A DNA stretch of 64,000 nucleotides from Acinetobacter vivianii (GTDB taxonomy: Bacteria > Pseudomonadota > Gammaproteobacteria > Pseudomonadales > Moraxellaceae), in contig NZ_BMDR01000008.1 in the NCBI RefSeq assembly GCF_014635885.1, positions 1 to 64,000 of the forward strand, written 5' to 3'. The position numbers and the translations under genes were made by a program. The first letter of the stretch is position 1. Each line of letters starts with the position of its first letter. Shown here piece by piece: positions 27,151 through 36,295 of this stretch. The notes under the pieces were generated by a model that was given only the letters and a program-made list of their open reading frames with translations, was not told where the DNA came from and searched no databases.

Positions 27151-27247
27151 ATCTTATTTTTCTGTCATCAAACTGCGATCAAATCATCATCTCACTGTCA
27201 TTTATATTGTATTGACTATCTGCACTGATATTTTAACGGATAGTAAA

Positions 27248-27391
27248 ATGCGAAATTTCTTTTTAGCGTTACTGAGTAGTAGCTGCTTTTTACTCAGTGC
27301 CTGTAATGATAGTGATCAAGGCGATAACAATAATTCCACGCCAAATCCACAGCCGCCCACCACAAGCTGCAAAATTCACTGCGCGCCCTAA
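27248..27391 (+). CDS. Small lipoprotein upstream of and overlapping the phospholipase C gene
   Basis: A 47-codon frame begins MRNFFLALLSSSCFLLSACND, a full lipoprotein signal with lipobox LSAC (Cys19). A hydrophilic Asn/Pro/Asp-rich tail (TPNPQPPTTSC) follows, ending CAP with Cys41 and Cys45. The TAA stop overlaps an ATG in the phospholipase frame (TAATG), suggesting translational coupling. I recognise no family. It may be an immunity, chaperone or leader peptide for the phospholipase, or have no partner role. It is too short for ordinary gene calling, but the signal peptide makes it credible. Confidence 0.62.
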   Translation: MRNFFLALLSSSCFLLSACNDSDQGDNNNSTPNPQPPTTSCKIHCAP

Positions 27392-27417
27392 TGAATAACA
27401 ATAAGGAAGTTAATAAG

Positions 27418-29598
27418 ATGAATCGTCGTGACTTTGTATTAAATTCAAGCAAAGCGTTGTTTGGTACGGCTGCATTGACCAGTTTTCCAATGAGTATTCA
27501 AAAAGCACTTGCGATTGATGCCAAGGTAGAAACAGGCACCATCAAAGATGTTAAGCACGTGGTGATTTTGACTCAGGAAAACCGTTCTTTTGATAATTAC
27601 TTTGGAACCCTGAAAGGTGTACGTGGTTTTGGCGACCGTTTCACGATTCCACTGAGCCAAGGCCGTAAAGTCTGGGAACAATACGACGCCAATAAGAATA
27701 AAGTTTATCCCTATCATCTGGACAGCAGCCGTGGCAATGCACAGCGTGTGAGTGGCACACCACATTCATGGACTGACGGGCAATACGCGTGGGATCATGG
27801 TCGCATGGGCAATTGGGTGCAATACAAGCAACCACAATCTATGGGCTATTACAAACAACAGGAAGTTGAATTCCAGTTTGCCTTAGCCAATGCTTTTACG
27901 TTGTGCGATGCCTACCACTGTGCGATGCATACCGGCACCAATTCTAACCGTATGTTTATCTGGACGGGAACCAATGGCCCAACAGGGGCGAATGTTGCCA
28001 GTGTGGTTAATGATCTGGACTCGATTGGGACATCTCTCACAGGTTATGACTGGACTACTTATCCTGAGCGCTTACAGGAAGCGGGCGTGAGCTGGAAAGT
28101 TTATCAAAACATGCCAGACAACTTTACCGATAACCCATTGGCAGGATTTAAAAAGTACCGCCGTGCCAACGAATTATCAGGTAAGCCAGTTAATAACAGT
28201 ACGATTTGCCCAGCTTATGATCCAGCCATTGATGCCAGACAACCCTTATATAAAGGCATTGCCAATACCATGCCAGATGGTGGTTTTCTCGGTTCATTTA
28301 AAGAAGATATTGCCAAAGGGCAGCTACCACAGGTGAGCTGGCTGGTGGCGCCTGCAACCTATAGCGAACATCCTGGGCCTTCAAGCCCTGTGCAAGGTGC
28401 ATGGTATATTCAGGAAGTGTTGAATGCGCTGACTGAACGTCCAGAACTGTGGAGCCAGACGGTTTTCCTGATTAACTTTGATGAAAATGATGGTTTCTTT
28501 GACCATGTACCTTCACCAAGTGCGCCTTCGATGGATATTTCAGGTGAAGTCTATGGTAAATCGACATTAAGCAAGGAACAAATGTCTTATGAGTATGCGA
28601 CGCATGCCAAAGCATCCAATGGACAACCGAATTTTACCGATCCAAAAGTCAGTAATGGGGTTGGGGTCTATGGGCCAGGGATTCGTGTACCGATGTATAT
28701 CATTTCACCGTGGAGTCGCGGTGGCTGGGTCAATTCACAAGTGTTTGACCATTCTTCCGTAATTCGCTTCCTAGAACAATGTTTTGGCGTACAGGAACCG
28801 AATATCAGTCCATATCGACGTGCGGTATGTGGCGATTTAATGTCAGCCTTTAACTTTAAGACCCCGAATTTACTCCCAATGCCAGATTTGGCGGGGAAGA
28901 AGAGCAAAGCTGAAGCAGATGCCATCCGTAAAGCACAGGAGCGTTTGGGGCAGGTGAGTCGTCCAGAAAGTCAGACCTATCCTGTGCAGGACATGGGTAT
29001 CCGTCCATCTCGTGCCTTACCTTATATTCTGCACACCAGTGCTAAAGTGGACGTTACGGCGAAAACTGTCAAACTGATGTTCTCGAATACGGGTACGCAT
29101 GCAGCCGTGTTCCATGTCTACGATAAATTGAATCTGGATGCTGTGCCGCGCCGTTATATGGTTGAGGCAGGCAAGCAACTGGATGATATCTGGCAGACTC
29201 ATGATAATCGTTATGATCTATGGGTATTGGGGCCGAATGGCTTCCACCGTAGTTTTACGGGTAATCTGGCTCAAGCGATACAGATTCAGGCATTGCCAGA
29301 GATTCGGGTCTGTATGGAAGAGTGTGATCCTAAGCTGTTCTTAAAAGTACGTAATGACGCAGCACAGGTTGCAAAACTGGTGATCAAAGCCAATGCTTAT
29401 TTACCCAACAAGCTCTGGCAGATTGAAACAGCGGCTTCTGAAAAAGAACTTGGCTGGGACATGAGTGAGTTTGGCGGCTGGTATGATTTCACTGTTACCA
29501 TTGAAAATGATCCAAGTTATAGCCGTCGTTTTGCTGGACGTATTGAAACCAATGAAGACTCCATTTCTGATCCATATATGGGCTTTATTGAGCTATAA
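27418..29598 (+). CDS. plc: Phosphocholine-specific phospholipase C, Tat-exported
   Basis: The 726-residue secreted enzyme begins with a twin-arginine signal (NRRDFVLNSSKALFGTAALTS). It carries the acid-phosphatase/PLC catalytic domain with TQENRSFDNYFG (catalytic Thr/Asn region), MHTGTNSNRMFIWTGTN, NFDENDGFFDHV and SPWSRGGWVNSQVFDHSSV. Two C-terminal DUF756-type beta domains follow. It hydrolyses phosphatidylcholine and sphingomyelin, giving host-lipid degradation and phosphate/choline supply. The ATG at 27418 has AAGGAAG upstream; the ATG at 27391 overlapping the small lipoprotein adds nine residues before the RR motif and remains possible. Confidence 0.94.
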   Translation: MNRRDFVLNSSKALFGTAALTSFPMSIQKALAIDAKVETGTIKDVKHVVILTQENRSFDNYFGTLKGVRGFGDRFTIPLSQGRKVWEQYDANKNKVYPYHLDSSRGNAQRVSGTPHSWTDGQYAWDHGRMGNWVQYKQPQSMGYYKQQEVEFQFALANAFTLCDAYHCAMHTGTNSNRMFIWTGTNGPTGANVASVVNDLDSIGTSLTGYDWTTYPERLQEAGVSWKVYQNMPDNFTDNPLAGFKKYRRANELSGKPVNNSTICPAYDPAIDARQPLYKGIANTMPDGGFLGSFKEDIAKGQLPQVSWLVAPATYSEHPGPSSPVQGAWYIQEVLNALTERPELWSQTVFLINFDENDGFFDHVPSPSAPSMDISGEVYGKSTLSKEQMSYEYATHAKASNGQPNFTDPKVSNGVGVYGPGIRVPMYIISPWSRGGWVNSQVFDHSSVIRFLEQCFGVQEPNISPYRRAVCGDLMSAFNFKTPNLLPMPDLAGKKSKAEADAIRKAQERLGQVSRPESQTYPVQDMGIRPSRALPYILHTSAKVDVTAKTVKLMFSNTGTHAAVFHVYDKLNLDAVPRRYMVEAGKQLDDIWQTHDNRYDLWVLGPNGFHRSFTGNLAQAIQIQALPEIRVCMEECDPKLFLKVRNDAAQVAKLVIKANAYLPNKLWQIETAASEKELGWDMSEFGGWYDFTVTIENDPSYSRRFAGRIETNEDSISDPYMGFIEL

Positions 29599-29616
29599 AT
29601 TGTAGGATTAGATGAG

Positions 29617-29653
29617 AAAAAGCAGTCTAGGTGGGTACTTAGGCTGCTTTTTA
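29617..29653. terminator. Bidirectional terminator after plc
   Basis: The stem AAAAGCAGTCTA / TAGGCTGCTTTT contains one G-T pair and has A and T tracts at its ends. It lies between converging genes. Confidence 0.75.
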
Positions 29654-29660
29654 GATTAAA

Positions 29661-29897
29661 TTAGTGCAATAAAAAATAAAGACACAATATTATCAGTAGC
29701 AGCAAACTGAAAAAACCAGCTACAAATACTTCTGTACTGTCAAAATCCACCCGTTGCCCAAGCCGATAACAGCGGACTACTCCATAACCGATGCAACGAA
29801 TTAATCCTTCAAAAATAATTTCAAAGATTACATTAATAAATACAAAGCGGAAAAACTTAAAAAGTAAGTGGAATAAAGCCTCAAATATGCTGTCCAT
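29661..29897 (-). CDS. Small hydrophobic membrane protein of unknown function
   Basis: The ~78-residue protein (start chosen at MDSIFEALFHLL) has an N-terminal amphipathic or hydrophobic helix (FKFFRFVFINVIFEIIF), a short polar middle with Arg and Cys residues, and a C-terminal membrane helix (FFSLLLLIILCLYFLLH). No family is recognised. It is monocistronic and convergent with plc. Confidence 0.55.
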   Translation of the reverse strand: MDSIFEALFHLLFKFFRFVFINVIFEIIFEGLIRCIGYGVVRCYRLGQRVDFDSTEVFVAGFFSLLLLIILCLYFLLH

Positions 29898-30089
29898 CGT
29901 TATTATTTTAATCAATAGTGTTGCTGAGCATTATGAGCTTACACAGATCGAAATGAAAGCAAACATATAGCTATCATCTTCAACAGAATCTCACTGAGTG
30001 TTTTCATGCTGTTACATAGCACTCAGATTTGGCTCATGTTCGTTTGATACAGTGAGCAAAAATTGAAAGTAAGATATTTCGGGGTAAGG

Positions 30090-31156
<1,067 letters not shown>

Positions 31157-31265
31157 TCATATATTAACATCCTCCCTGTAAAAAATAAGTATTTCATCTC
31201 GATTATTCTGGATAAAGCATGGCAGAATGGCATCTATAAAGATTAAATTGTTGATTCGAGTCACA

Positions 31266-31859
31266 ATGCAACACGCTAGATTTGCTCAAGTACAAGAGGG
31301 TGTATTGGTGGGGGCGGCCCAGATTGCATCGCCTAATTTCAATACACGTCCTGCTGGAACCGATATTCAACTGATCGTTATTCACAATATCAGTTTGCCG
31401 CCTTCCCAGTTTGGTGGGGGCTATATTCAGCAATTTTTTCAGAATCAATTAGACTGGTCGCTACATCCTTATTTCCAGACCATTGAAGGGATGCAGGTCT
31501 CGGCACACCTGTTGATTTTGCGGACAGGTGAAGTGATTCAGTTTGTGAATTTTAATGATCGTTCTTGGCATGCCGGACGTTCGAGTTATCTTGCACAGAA
31601 AGAATGTAATGATTATTCGATCGGGATCGAGCTGGAGGGTAGTGATGATTTGCCTTTTGAGCCAGCACAGTATCAAGCATTGGTTGAGGTTGTGAAAACC
31701 TTACAACAGACCTATCCAAAAATTCAAAATCATATCGCAGGCCATTCTGACATTGCGCCAAAACGTAAAACCGATCCAGGTGAACATTTTGATTGGCAAT
31801 TATTTCGAAATTTGCTCGCTCAACAGAAGTTAGCCGAAAAAACATCGATAGATTTATAA
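31266..31859 (+). CDS. ampD: 1,6-anhydro-N-acetylmuramyl-L-alanine amidase AmpD
   Basis: The ~197-residue zinc amidase recycles cell-wall muropeptides and keeps AmpR-type beta-lactamase induction low. It has VIHNISLPPSQFGGGYIQQFFQN (zinc His), HLLILRTGEVIQFVNFNDRSWHAGRSSY, NDYSIGIELEG and GHSDIAPKRKTDPG (zinc His and Asp). The ATG at 31266 is preferred; the 13-residue extension from 31227 is atypical. murJ follows 62 bp downstream on the same strand. Confidence 0.95.
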   Translation: MQHARFAQVQEGVLVGAAQIASPNFNTRPAGTDIQLIVIHNISLPPSQFGGGYIQQFFQNQLDWSLHPYFQTIEGMQVSAHLLILRTGEVIQFVNFNDRSWHAGRSSYLAQKECNDYSIGIELEGSDDLPFEPAQYQALVEVVKTLQQTYPKIQNHIAGHSDIAPKRKTDPGEHFDWQLFRNLLAQQKLAEKTSIDL

Positions 31860-31930
31860 TTTCACAACGAAATCTGTTGGGACTTTCATTACAATAACGC
31901 TTTTTAAAAGATAAGCCGTAGGTGAATGCG

Positions 31931-33472
31931 ATGGCATTGTGGCGATCGACTGTAATTGTCAGTGCAATGACAATGTTATCTCGGGTATTGGGTTTGGTAC
32001 GTGATGTGGTACTACTCAATGTATTTGGTGCGGGTAAGGACTTCGATACCTTTGTTGTTGCCTTTCGTATTCCCAACTTTTTTAGGCGCTTATTTGCAGA
32101 AGGGGCTTTTTCTCAGGCCTTTATTCCTGTTTTAACTGAATATAAAACTAGCCGTGCCCATGCCGAAGTCCAGATTTTAATTAGTCGAGTATTTGGTTGC
32201 CTGCTTACGGCTATGTCATTACTGACCTTTGTGGCGATGGTTGCCGCACCAGCGATTATTTATCTCTACGCACCTGGTTTCCATAACGACCCAGAGAAGT
32301 TTGAGCTTGCGGTCGATATGTTCCGCCTGACCATTCCGTATCTGATGTTTATGTCTTTGACGGCTTTTGCCAGCAGTATTCTGAACAGTTACGGTTCTTT
32401 TGCCTCACCTGCATTTTCTCCAGTACTGCTCAATGTTGCGATGATTGCAGGGGCATGGTGGTTGACGCCGTATATGGCGGAGCCGATCATGGCTTTGGGT
32501 TGGGCTGTGGTTGCGGCGGGTGTTCTACAGTTGGCGATTCAGATTCCGGAATTATGGAAGAAGAATTTGCTGATTCCACCTAAAGTTGATTTTAAACATG
32601 AAGGGGTGGATCGCATCTTAAAATTGATGCTGCCTGCCTTATTTGGTGTATCCGTTACCCAGATTAACTTGTTGCTGAACACCATTTGGGCTTCCTTTAT
32701 GCAGGATGGTTCGGTCTCCTGGTTATACAGTGCCGAGCGTATGACTGAGTTACCATTGGGGCTGATTGGTGTTGCGATTGGTACGGTCATCTTACCTTCG
32801 CTCTCTGCACGTCATGCAGAGCAAGACCAAGCTAAATTTAGAGGAATGATTGATTGGGCTGCGAAGATTATTATGCTGGTGGGAATTCCTGCGAGTATTG
32901 CCTTATTTATGTTGTCGACGCCGATCATTCAAGCGTTATTCCAACGTGGTGAATTTACTTTAGAAGATACCAGAATGACGGCTCTGGCATTGCAATGTAT
33001 GAGTGCAGGTGTAATCTCCTTCATGCTGATTAAAGTCTTTGCACCTGGTTTCTATGCTCAGCAAGATACCAAAACACCTGTTCGAGTGGGGTTAATGGCG
33101 GTTGCTGCCAATGCCATTTTAAACGTGATTTTTATTGGCTTCTTTAAGTTGATCGACTGGCATGCAGAACATATGGCTTTAGCTTTGGCATCTTCTGGTT
33201 CTGCTTTGGTGAATGCGGGCATGCTGTATTTCTATCTGCATAAACGTAATATTTTCCGTTTTGGTGCGCATTGGAAAAAACTTGCGTTTCAATATGCCGT
33301 TGCCAATATCGCGATGATTGCTGCACTTTGGTATGGCTTAACGTGGTACCAAGGCGATATTTCACAATGGTTACGCATTGCTGAAGTGGCTGGCTTATGT
33401 GTGGTTGGCGTGGTGGCTTATGCTATTGGGTTACTGGTGACAGGTTTTAGGCCAAGACATTTAAAGGCATGA
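31931..33472 (+). CDS. murJ: Lipid II flippase MurJ (MviN)
   Basis: The 513-residue integral membrane protein of the MOP superfamily has about 14 helices. Conserved segments include MTMLSRVLGLVRDVVLLNVFGAG, FRIPNFFRRLFAEGAFSQAFIPV and APGFYAQQDTKTPVRVG. It flips lipid II for peptidoglycan synthesis. The ATG at 31931 follows a TAGGTG ribosome site, and a GTG nine bases earlier is possible. In Acinetobacter murJ marks the left edge of the capsule region. Confidence 0.95.
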   Translation: MALWRSTVIVSAMTMLSRVLGLVRDVVLLNVFGAGKDFDTFVVAFRIPNFFRRLFAEGAFSQAFIPVLTEYKTSRAHAEVQILISRVFGCLLTAMSLLTFVAMVAAPAIIYLYAPGFHNDPEKFELAVDMFRLTIPYLMFMSLTAFASSILNSYGSFASPAFSPVLLNVAMIAGAWWLTPYMAEPIMALGWAVVAAGVLQLAIQIPELWKKNLLIPPKVDFKHEGVDRILKLMLPALFGVSVTQINLLLNTIWASFMQDGSVSWLYSAERMTELPLGLIGVAIGTVILPSLSARHAEQDQAKFRGMIDWAAKIIMLVGIPASIALFMLSTPIIQALFQRGEFTLEDTRMTALALQCMSAGVISFMLIKVFAPGFYAQQDTKTPVRVGLMAVAANAILNVIFIGFFKLIDWHAEHMALALASSGSALVNAGMLYFYLHKRNIFRFGAHWKKLAFQYAVANIAMIAALWYGLTWYQGDISQWLRIAEVAGLCVVGVVAYAIGLLVTGFRPRHLKA

Positions 33473-33482
33473 TGTAATATAT

Positions 33483-33509
33483 AGGTGTGTAGGAAAGGGC
33501 TATACACCT
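33483..33509 (+). terminator. Hairpin after murJ, possible terminator
   Basis: A 10-pair stem with one G-T pair (33483-33492 with 33500-33509) and a purine loop GAAAGGG lies just behind the stop codon. There is no T tract, so termination is uncertain. Confidence 0.4.
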
Positions 33510-33620
33510 GATAAATAATCTAAAATAATATGAAGAAAAGATGTAAACTATTTATACAAAATACTATGGAATTTCTAGTTGTAGCTTGAGATCATAAGTA
33601 AATTTTTTGAGAATGAACTT

Positions 33621-34625
33621 ATGAATTTCATTTCTTATGCATCATTTGTTTTTTTAATAATTATTTCTCCAATCACTTCTGCTGATAGTGGTAATTTTCA
33701 AAATAATTCAGATATTACTGATTTGATAAATAGCCAAATAAAAGAAAATACTTTGATAAAAATTCCCGCTGGAAATTTTAAAATCAATGCAGAAAAATCA
33801 ATTATTCTAAAAAATAATGTCAGTATTGAGATGAGTCCTGAAACTATTTTAAATGTTATACCAAATAATAAGGGTGGTTATCAGGTTTTTAGAATTCATA
33901 ACGTTAAAAATGTAAAAATTTCTGGAGGGATGATTTTAGGGGATAAATATACACATCTTGGCAATGGAGGAGAGTGGGGAACAGGTATAGAAATAAAAGA
34001 TTCACAAAATATATATATATCTAATATGAGTATCAAAAGAATGTGGGGAGATGCTATTTATATTGGTAATAATGGCAAAAATTCTAATTCCAATTTGAAT
34101 TTAAATAATTTGAAGTTAGATGATAATAGACGACAAGGGATCAGTGTTGTTAGTGTTAATGGGTTGTTTGCTAATAATATATTAATATCTAATACAAAAG
34201 GTAAAAGTCCAATGAGTGGTATAGATATTGAGCCTAACAATAATAGAAACATCTTAAAAAATATAAATTTTTCTGAAATAATATCGCTAAAGAATGCTGG
34301 GGATGGTTTTCAAATATCTTTAAAAAAATATAATGACTCTCCAGAAAAAATATCAATTAATTTAAAGGGCTATAAGGATTCTGGTTCACGATCTGGGATA
34401 AGGATACAGGGAGTAGAAACACCTGTTTTAGGTGAGATAAATATTGATAAAGTTGAATTAAAGAATAATAAAATATCAAACTACTGTTTTAAAAACTGGG
34501 GTAATAATAGGATTAAAGTGAAAGTAACTAATCTTATTCATGATAAGGACTATATAAAAAATCAAGACAAATGGTGTTCGCCTTATAGAAATAATGAATT
34601 TTTAGAAGTTATAAAAAAGAGATAA
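33621..34625 (+). CDS. Secreted right-handed beta-helix protein, pectate-lyase-like fold, unknown substrate
   Basis: The 334-residue protein has a signal peptide (residues 1-20, ending ITSA). Repeated short strand-turn units follow, rich in Asn, Ile, Val and Gly (NVKNVKISGGMILG, SQNIYISNMSIKRMWGDAIYIGNNG, RQGISVVSVNGLFANNILISNTKG, SGIDIEPNNN), the pattern of parallel beta-helix polysaccharide lyases and hydrolases. Asp-containing GDAIYIG, SGIDIEP and GDGFQIS could be active-site turns of a GH28-like enzyme. The gene is much more AT-rich than murJ and sits between murJ and fkpA, normally adjacent, so it is probably acquired. A capsule- or exopolysaccharide-trimming role is inferred from location only. 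Confidence 0.72.
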   Translation: MNFISYASFVFLIIISPITSADSGNFQNNSDITDLINSQIKENTLIKIPAGNFKINAEKSIILKNNVSIEMSPETILNVIPNNKGGYQVFRIHNVKNVKISGGMILGDKYTHLGNGGEWGTGIEIKDSQNIYISNMSIKRMWGDAIYIGNNGKNSNSNLNLNNLKLDDNRRQGISVVSVNGLFANNILISNTKGKSPMSGIDIEPNNNRNILKNINFSEIISLKNAGDGFQISLKKYNDSPEKISINLKGYKDSGSRSGIRIQGVETPVLGEINIDKVELKNNKISNYCFKNWGNNRIKVKVTNLIHDKDYIKNQDKWCSPYRNNEFLEVIKKR

Positions 34626-34651
34626 CTAAGTAGTATCAATTATCTCTCTTT
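34612..34651. terminator. Bidirectional terminator between beta-helix gene and fkpA paralogue
   Basis: An 8-bp stem AGAGATAA/TTATCTCT (34618-34625 with 34640-34647) overlaps the beta-helix stop codon. The minus strand gives a run of six T. Confidence 0.75.
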
Positions 34652-34670
34652 GATTTGTGAGATCAATGAT

Positions 34671-35366
34671 TTATTTATTTTTTGAGGAAATCTCCAATAA
34701 CTCAATATCAAAAATTAAAGTACTGTTTGGTCCGATGGCATCACCTGAACCAACATCGCCATAAGCGAGGTTTGCAGGAACGAAGAAGCGGGTCTTACCA
34801 CCTTCTTTCATCGTTTGCACACCCTCAGTCCAGCCCGCAATAACTTGGCTGAGTTTAAATTCTACAGGATGATTACGGGCGATAGAGCTATCAAACACTG
34901 TGCCATCTAATAGTCGGCCTTCATAATTCACTTTTACCGTAGAAGAGGCTCTGGGAGATTTTCCCTGCCCTTGTTGAAGCACTTGATACTGTAATCCTGA
35001 TTTCGTCGTTACGATATCTGCTTTTTTACCATTTTCAGCTAAGAACGCTTTTCCTGCCTGATCATTTTTTTGGGCCTGCTCCTGAAACTCTACCAGTTGC
35101 TTGGCTTCCAGACGCTTTTTATATTGATTCAGAACATTTGCCATTTCTTCATCAGTTAAAGAGGCTGGCTTACCTTGCATGGCTTCTTGTAAGCCTTGTA
35201 CAAAAGTCTCGATATTCAAATCTTTGAGTGTTTCTGCATTCCCTCGACCCATCAGATAACCATAGCTATAGCCGAGTTGCTCTTTCTGTGGGCTTTTTGT
35301 AGAAATGGGAGCTGCTTGAACCGTTCCGATGGTCGAGGCAATTAAAATCAGGCCTAATCTTTTCAT
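34671..35366 (-). CDS. FKBP-type peptidyl-prolyl isomerase, periplasmic (second FkpA paralogue)
   Basis: The ~231-residue exported protein has a signal peptide (MKRLGLILIASTIGTVQA). An N-terminal dimerisation domain (FKBP_N) of helices is followed by a C-terminal FKBP domain (VKVNYEGRLLDGTVFDSS, QVIAGWTEGVQTMKEGG, PANLAYGDVG). It is a folding helper in the periplasm. The ATG at 35366 has GGAAG upstream. It is a diverged tandem copy of the next gene, separated from it by a terminator, so the two are probably expressed independently. Confidence 0.9.
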   Translation of the reverse strand: MKRLGLILIASTIGTVQAAPISTKSPQKEQLGYSYGYLMGRGNAETLKDLNIETFVQGLQEAMQGKPASLTDEEMANVLNQYKKRLEAKQLVEFQEQAQKNDQAGKAFLAENGKKADIVTTKSGLQYQVLQQGQGKSPRASSTVKVNYEGRLLDGTVFDSSIARNHPVEFKLSQVIAGWTEGVQTMKEGGKTRFFVPANLAYGDVGSGDAIGPNSTLIFDIELLEISSKNK

Positions 35367-35376
35367 TCTATCTTCC

Positions 35377-35406
35377 AAAAAATAAAGGAGGACTCTAGCC
35401 CTCCTT
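35377..35406 (-). terminator. Terminator between the two FKBP genes
   Basis: A 7-bp stem (35385-35391 with 35400-35406) is followed on the minus strand by T-ATTTTTT. It ends the upstream fkpA transcript just before the ribosome site of the next gene. Confidence 0.75.
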
Positions 35407-35413
35407 AAATCAT

Positions 35414-36121
35414 TTATTTTACAGCGATTAATTCTACATCAAATACTAGTGGGCTATTTGGTGGAATTGAACCAGGGACACCTTGTTCACCGTAACCTAG
35501 ATTTGCAGGAATATAAAGCGTTGCCTTACCACCTTCTTTCATTAGCTGTAGACCTTCAGTCCAACCTGGAATCACTTGATTCAGTGGGAATTCAATTGGC
35601 TCGCCACGATCATAAGAGCTATCAAACACTTTGCCATCAGGGAGTTGGCCTTTGTAATGCACTTTTACAATAGAGCTTGCGGTCGGTTGCTTACCTGTAC
35701 CTTCTTTGGTGATTTTATATTGCAAACCAGAAGCTGTTGTTTTCACACCTTCTTTTTTCGCATTTTCTGCCAAGAAGCTGCTATTGGTTGCTTCAACTTT
35801 TTTAGTTTCATCCATTTGCTTTTGTTGTAGTTCCTTTTGGAATTCTACATAAGCTGCCTGTAACTCTTCTTCTGTATATGCAGCAGGTTTTTGCGCATGG
35901 GCATCACGGAAACCTGTGATAAATGCACTTGTTTCTAATTCTGGTGGTGTTTGCTTAGCAACTTCATAGCCGAGTGCGTAGCTGATTTTTGCGACAGGCG
36001 CTGCATTTTTATCAGCTTTTGCCCCAAGTTCAGTCGCTGGGTGTTGAGTTGCATAGTAGACAGGAACGAGTGCTGCACCGCCTAATACGGCTGCGACAAC
36101 GAAAGGTAAAGCTTTACTCAT
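35414..36121 (-). CDS. fkpA: FKBP-type peptidyl-prolyl isomerase FkpA
   Basis: The ~235-residue protein has an N-terminal hydrophobic segment ([24 protein letters not shown]) acting as signal or anchor. The FKBP_N helical domain spans about 40-125, then the FKBP catalytic domain ([47 protein letters not shown]). It is the standard left flank gene of Acinetobacter capsule loci, next to wzc. The ATG at 36121 (MSKALPF) is preferred to a longer frame from 36133. Confidence 0.92.
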   Translation of the reverse strand: MSKALPFVVAAVLGGAALVPVYYATQHPATELGAKADKNAAPVAKISYALGYEVAKQTPPELETSAFITGFRDAHAQKPAAYTEEELQAAYVEFQKELQQKQMDETKKVEATNSSFLAENAKKEGVKTTASGLQYKITKEGTGKQPTASSIVKVHYKGQLPDGKVFDSSYDRGEPIEFPLNQVIPGWTEGLQLMKEGGKATLYIPANLGYGEQGVPGSIPPNSPLVFDVELIAVK

Positions 36122-36244
36122 GAGATGTCCCAAAGTGAGATTGGAATAAAAAATATGGCAATGATCTTAGCATGTCTACGCTTAAGCATTGAATAACTAA
36201 GCGCAAAAATGCGTGGGTTTTTTATAAGATTTATGTGTTTAAAT

Positions 36245-36274
36245 AACAAACCAGATCATGGGATCTGGTTTGTT
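36245..36274 (-). terminator. Terminator of the wza-wzb-wzc operon
   Basis: A perfect 13-bp stem (36245-36257 with 36262-36274), loop ATGG, lies just downstream of wzc. The minus strand continues into an AT-rich stretch with a modest T tract. Confidence 0.72.
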
Positions 36275-36295
36275 AACAATCAACTACAAATATTT

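Noticed and set aside
33141..33365. Open frames antisense to murJ, plc, ileS and other long genes
   Set aside because: They are shadows of strongly coding frames on the other strand, with no ribosome sites or family features.
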